Source: Tissierellia bacterium
Lineage (GTDB): Bacteria; Bacillota_A; Clostridia; Tissierellales; Peptoniphilaceae
Direction of reading: 5' to 3'
DNA: 6,987 nt
Assembly: GCA_012513395.1 (NCBI GenBank)
Contig: JAAZCH010000097.1
Span: forward strand, 1 to 6,987
Positions 4,601 to 6,987 of the stretch are shown in pieces; within the stretch, counting starts at the first letter, position 1, and each line of letters starts with the position of its first letter. Position numbers and translations under genes: made by a program. The notes under the pieces are model-generated. The model was not told the origin of the DNA. It saw only the letters and a list, made by a program, of their open reading frames with translations, and ran no database searches.

Positions 4601-4691
4601 GGGTAGCCCCCAGCGGTAACTGGGGGCCGTACACAAATTAACCTTGCGACAGGCTGCTTTTGTGTACCCCAATTATACAGTAGAAAGGGGT
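4601..4691 (+). promoter_or_regulatory. Structured leader upstream of the integrase gene
   Basis: Two back-to-back stem-loops lie before int. GCCCCCAG (4606-4613) pairs with CTGGGGGC (4620-4627), and GTACACAAA (4629-4637) pairs with TTTGTGTAC (4659-4667). The int ribosome site AAAGGGG (4684-4690) could pair alternatively with ACCCC at 4666-4670 or with the CCCCC of the first stem. This would allow a switch between exposed and hidden ribosome site. No good promoter was found between the repressor and int, so int may be read from the repressor promoter or across a circular junction. The GC-rich words stand out against the AT-rich surroundings. A DNA-level role such as Int or Xis binding is the alternative. 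Confidence 0.55.
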
Positions 4692-4699
4692 TTTAAACA

Positions 4700-5719
4700 A
4701 TGAGAAGACCTAATGGATATGGAACAATAACTAAACTTTCTGGAAACAGAAGAAAACCCTGGGCAGTTAAAGTAACCGATAAAAATATTAATGTCCCCAA
4801 TGGAAAAAAACAAGTTAGAAAATATCTTGGCTACTATGCTACAAGAAAAGAAGCCGAGGCCAGGCTAGTCGAATATAATTATGGACTTATTAATCTAGAT
4901 AAACTAGGTATCACTTTAAAAGAACTAAAAGAGCTTTGGCAAGTACACCACTACCAGGTTATAGGAGAATCAAGTATAGATGGCTATGAGGCAGCTTTTA
5001 AATTGTGGGAACCCCTTCATGATATGACTTTTGAATCCCTCAGGCACTACCACCTTCAATCAGTTCTTAATGAAATAGACCTGTCCTATTCCAGTAAATC
5101 AAAAATGAGAGCCCTTATGGGTATGCTCTATAAATATGCCCTTATCAATGATGTGGTTATTAAAGACTATTCTCAGGGCCTTGTTATAGGCAATAAGGAG
5201 AAATCTACCAAGCACAAACCCTTTACTCAAGAAGAGATTAAAAGACTCTTTAAAGCCCAATCTATCCCCTATGTTGATGTAATACTAATCCAGATTCACA
5301 CTGGCATGAGATCAAATGAATTATTTGCGGGTCTAGAAATCCATGATGGATATTTAATTGGTGGATCTAAAACTGCTGCTGGAAGAAATAGGGTCATACC
5401 TCTCCATAAAAATATCGAAGCTATGGTTGTTGAAAGATTCGATAAATATGGAAAACTCACTGAAGAAAAACTAACCTCTGGTATGTATAGGTATAGGTTT
5501 AAAAAGGTAATGGAAGAGTTAGACATGGACCACCTCCCCCATGACTGCCGCCATACCTTTGCAACTGAGATGAATAAGACAAAAGCCAATCAGTTAGCAG
5601 TTAAAAGAATCATAGGCCATGCAGGAAGTGGGGTCACAGAGAACACCTATACTCATAAGGACATAGAGGATCTGAAGGAGGCTATGGGGTATTTTCCTGA
5701 TTTAAGTCCTTTATTATAG
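4700..5719 (+). CDS. int: Tyrosine recombinase (phage-type integrase), complete, 339 residues
   Basis: The integrase catalyses integration of the element into, and with Xis excision from, its chromosomal site through a 3'-phosphotyrosine intermediate. The N-terminus (RRPNGYGTITKLSGNRRKPW) is an arm-binding beta-sheet domain, and residues about 70-165 are the SAM-like core-binding domain. The catalytic set is complete: Arg204 in HTGMRSNEL, Lys224 in GGSKTAAGRNR, His281 and Arg284 in PHDCRHTFATE, His307 in IIGHAG, and Tyr317 in VTENTYTHKD. It is slightly shorter than the 360-400 residues common in Tn916-type integrases. The ATG at 4700 has AAAGGGG nine bases upstream. It is transcribed in the same direction as the repressor and points outwards, so an attachment site is expected to its right. 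A decayed copy of an integrase 3' end lies at 6641-6792. Confidence 0.96.
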   Translation: MRRPNGYGTITKLSGNRRKPWAVKVTDKNINVPNGKKQVRKYLGYYATRKEAEARLVEYNYGLINLDKLGITLKELKELWQVHHYQVIGESSIDGYEAAFKLWEPLHDMTFESLRHYHLQSVLNEIDLSYSSKSKMRALMGMLYKYALINDVVIKDYSQGLVIGNKEKSTKHKPFTQEEIKRLFKAQSIPYVDVILIQIHTGMRSNELFAGLEIHDGYLIGGSKTAAGRNRVIPLHKNIEAMVVERFDKYGKLTEEKLTSGMYRYRFKKVMEELDMDHLPHDCRHTFATEMNKTKANQLAVKRIIGHAGSGVTENTYTHKDIEDLKEAMGYFPDLSPLL

Positions 5720-5753
5720 TTTTATAGACTAAACAGCAGAAAATAACTATAAT
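5713..5753. repeat. 9-bp inverted repeat at the integrase stop
   Basis: ATTATAGTT (5713-5721, spanning the int stop codon) and AACTATAAT (5745-5753) are perfect inverted copies with a 23-nt spacer. The stem is AT-only and has no T-run after it, so it is a poor terminator. Its place just downstream of int makes it a candidate part of an attachment site. Confidence 0.35.
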
Positions 5754-5876
5754 TAGAATATAAGCTTGTGGGACATGAACTTTTGTTATGGTCAATTTTT
5801 TCTAAGTTTTACTTATTAAATATGCCTTATCTAAAGAAAAATAGAATTGAAATTATTAATTTGAAAGGAAACAAAT

Positions 5877-6602
5877 ATGCCTATTTATGATTTTATATCT
5901 ACCTCTTTTCCTAAATTAATCAAGCATCTTTCTAACAATGTGTCAAATTATTTCGCCTTTATTGCTATACTTGCATCTATTAAGGCAAATTATATTTCTA
6001 ATATGGCAATGAAAGCATCTACTATGCCCATCGTTATATTAGAATATATAGATATGAGCGAAAATTCAGAAGGTGATGATGAGCATAAATTGATAGATTT
6101 ACGAAATAAACCAAGAGGTGATTCTGGAGAAATATACCTGCACAATATAGGGAAAGTACCAGTATATAATGTAGCAGCAAAGCTAATAATTTTTACCAAT
6201 GCTGATAAAAGATTTGAGCCAGTACCGGAAATTGAGTTTCACAAGGATCATTATAATAAAAAAGGCGACTTTGAATTAAACATTAAAAGAGCCTTTTTAA
6301 ATCCTAACAAAAAGTTACTAATAACAAATTATTGGTTTAATTTACTCAAGTATAATCTGATACACAATATGTCCACTGAAAGTGATTTTCAGGATTTCAA
6401 TTTTATCAAAAAACTTCAAGGCGAGATACATGTCGAATGGAAAGATTATTATGGCAAAGTTTTTACAATAGTATCGGACTTAACAGTTTCAGTTATAGTA
6501 GACCGCACGATTGAAAAAGAAAAGCAATATCCCATGTCCTTTAAAAATATTTCTATAATTCATGACTTAGATAATCCCATAGTAAAAAACCCTTACATGT
6601 AA
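5877..6602 (+). CDS. Hypothetical 241-residue protein, possible membrane-anchored accessory protein
   Basis: I do not recognise a named family. A hydrophobic stretch near residues 24-36 (NYFAFIAILASIK) could be a weak membrane segment or amphipathic anchor. After it come MPIVILEYIDM and IYLHNIGKVPVYNVAAKLII (residues about 86-105). An extended-strand domain with the motif L-x-N-I-G-x-x-P-x-x-N-V after an N-terminal membrane segment recurs in many uncharacterised bacterial proteins. The rest is mixed strand and helix, with no catalytic motif. The ATG at 5877 follows AAAGGA by seven bases. It lies between the intact integrase and an integrase remnant, a position where mobile elements often carry accessory genes for host defence, lysogenic conversion or immunity. 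Its codon use is AT-rich like the surroundings. Function unknown; a defence role is only a guess from position. Confidence 0.7.
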   Translation: MPIYDFISTSFPKLIKHLSNNVSNYFAFIAILASIKANYISNMAMKASTMPIVILEYIDMSENSEGDDEHKLIDLRNKPRGDSGEIYLHNIGKVPVYNVAAKLIIFTNADKRFEPVPEIEFHKDHYNKKGDFELNIKRAFLNPNKKLLITNYWFNLLKYNLIHNMSTESDFQDFNFIKKLQGEIHVEWKDYYGKVFTIVSDLTVSVIVDRTIEKEKQYPMSFKNISIIHDLDNPIVKNPYM

Positions 6603-6640
6603 CATTGTATTAAAGAGCCGTGCTATAAAAATATTGTTTT

Positions 6641-6792
6641 AAACCCTTTGCCTCAAAGAAAGAGAAAATAAATACATGAAAATATCTTGATTTGAAAATT
6701 TCGAACCACAAAAAATTGGTGTTACAGAAAACACCTATATTCAAAAATATATTGAGGATCTGAAAACTATTGGGCGTTTCACATACCCTTAA
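6641..6792 (+). pseudogene. Decayed remnant of a second tyrosine integrase gene
   Basis: Two blocks match the intact integrase in order. AAACCCTTT at 6641 and the following A-rich bases resemble the codons for KPFTQEEIK (from 5216 in the intact gene). Bases 6718-6792 encode GVTENTYIQKYIEDLK before diverging and stopping at TAA, against GVTENTYTHKDIEDLK in the intact protein. The catalytic Tyr codon is kept. The two blocks are 77 nt apart instead of 414 and lie in different frames, with an in-frame TGA between them. About 340 bp have therefore been lost, together with a frameshift. The differences from the intact gene show a related but distinct older integrase rather than a recent duplication. 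It marks an earlier element at the same locus. Confidence 0.75.
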
Positions 6793-6929
6793 CAAAAATA
6801 TTTTTGGTTTAGTCGAAATATTGGTTATAGTGTCAAAAGCTACATTCGTAAAGTGAAGGATGGCATAAAAAGTCTTTAGTTCCTAAAAAGAGTCTTTCAA
6901 AAAAAGATAACAAGAAATCTTGGCTAGTT
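6793..6929. other. Non-coding tail region after the integrase remnant
   Basis: No gene was found. The frame of the integrase remnant stays open for 26 codons after its stop (ending TAG near 6879), possibly more degraded sequence. A short hairpin, CAAGA-AA-TCTTG (6911-6922), is followed on the minus strand by a T-rich run (6899-6910) and may be a weak terminator for a leftward gene ending at 6930. An att core would be expected between int and here, but no repeat of it is visible in this window. Confidence 0.4.
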
Positions 6930-6987
6930 TTAGGCCATTTCCATGCCCTCTTCCATGCCACTTAGTAGCCTTTTGACATTTATTGCC
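6930..6987 (-). CDS. Possible C-terminal end of a gene entering from the right edge
   Basis: The minus strand is open from the window edge for 18 codons, AINVKRLLSGMEEGMEMA, then stops with TAA at 6930-6932. A small hairpin plus T-run lies just downstream, as expected after a gene end. The segment is helical and Met/Glu-rich but too short to assign to a family. It may be the first chromosomal gene beyond the element or another element gene. Confidence 0.3.
   Translation of the reverse strand, partial: AINVKRLLSGMEEGMEMA

Noticed and set aside
4606..4627. GC-rich stem before int as an intrinsic terminator of the repressor gene
   Set aside because: No T-run follows on the plus strand; the next bases form another stem instead.
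5296..5589. Minus-strand 97-codon frame inside int
   Set aside because: It is antisense to the catalytic domain of a complete integrase.
5720..5876. attL/attR core downstream of int
   Set aside because: One is expected near here, but no matching direct repeat, tRNA gene end or known core was found elsewhere in the window, so none is called.
5990..6199. Minus-strand 69-codon frame inside the 241-residue gene
   Set aside because: It is antisense to a longer frame with a good ribosome site and has no family resemblance.
6610..6795. Minus-strand 61-codon frame over the integrase remnant
   Set aside because: The plus strand carries recognisable integrase sequence here. The minus frame is Phe/Asn-rich and has no good ribosome site.
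1..6987. CRISPR array or tRNA/rRNA gene
   Set aside because: No regularly spaced 25-40 bp repeats with unique spacers, no cloverleaf with TTCRA arm and no rRNA-like block were seen. The only regular array is the short iterons.

Overview
The DNA is AT-rich (about one third G+C by eye), uses AGA and ATA codons freely, has strong AGGAGG-type ribosome sites, and its proteins look like those of low-GC Bacillota. An anaerobic Clostridia/Tissierellia-type host is plausible, but no sequence here fixes the genus. The window is the regulatory, integration and replication end of an integrative mobile element, most like an integrative mobilizable element (IME) or a phage-satellite-like island. No relaxase, capsid or conjugation gene is visible, so the class is open.

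Layout, left to right. 1-676 (-) is the N-terminal part of a type I restriction-modification methyltransferase subunit, HsdM, which runs off the left edge. 845-1126 (-) is an orphan 93-residue protein just upstream of hsdM. 1127-1493 is AT-rich and non-coding, with inverted repeats and a possible promoter. 1494-2347 (-) is a tight three-gene cluster of small proteins, two of which look like ribbon-helix-helix DNA-binding proteins, with its own good promoter. 2348-2621 is non-coding and highly structured: three hairpins and an iteron array phased mostly at 10 bp, read here as the element's replication origin. 2622-3575 (-) is a replication initiator with a phage-type N-terminus and a DUF6017-like C-terminus. 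3677-3883 (-) is an excisionase-like small helix-turn-helix (HTH) protein and 3886-4101 (-) a Cro-like HTH protein. 4102-4249 is a divergent switch with a consensus promoter on the minus strand and a good promoter on the plus strand. 4250-4558 (+) is an XRE/CI-like repressor. 4559-4699 is a structured leader. 4700-5719 (+) is a complete tyrosine integrase. 5877-6602 (+) is an unrecognised 241-residue cargo protein. 6641-6792 (+) is a decayed remnant of a second integrase gene. At the right edge there may be the last codons of another minus-strand gene.

How it fits together: the repressor probably holds the leftward Cro-Xis-Rep operon silent by binding repeats in the divergent intergenic region. 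When this is relieved, the Cro-like and Xis-like proteins and Rep are made. Xis with Int would excise the element, and Rep would replicate it from the iterons just beyond its stop codon. The ribbon-helix-helix cluster may serve partition, plasmid control or mobilization, and the hsd genes are a plausible stabilising or defensive cargo. The integrase remnant about 1 kb beyond the intact integrase shows that this end has been hit more than once by related elements, with the 241-residue gene trapped between the two copies. No att core could be identified by eye.
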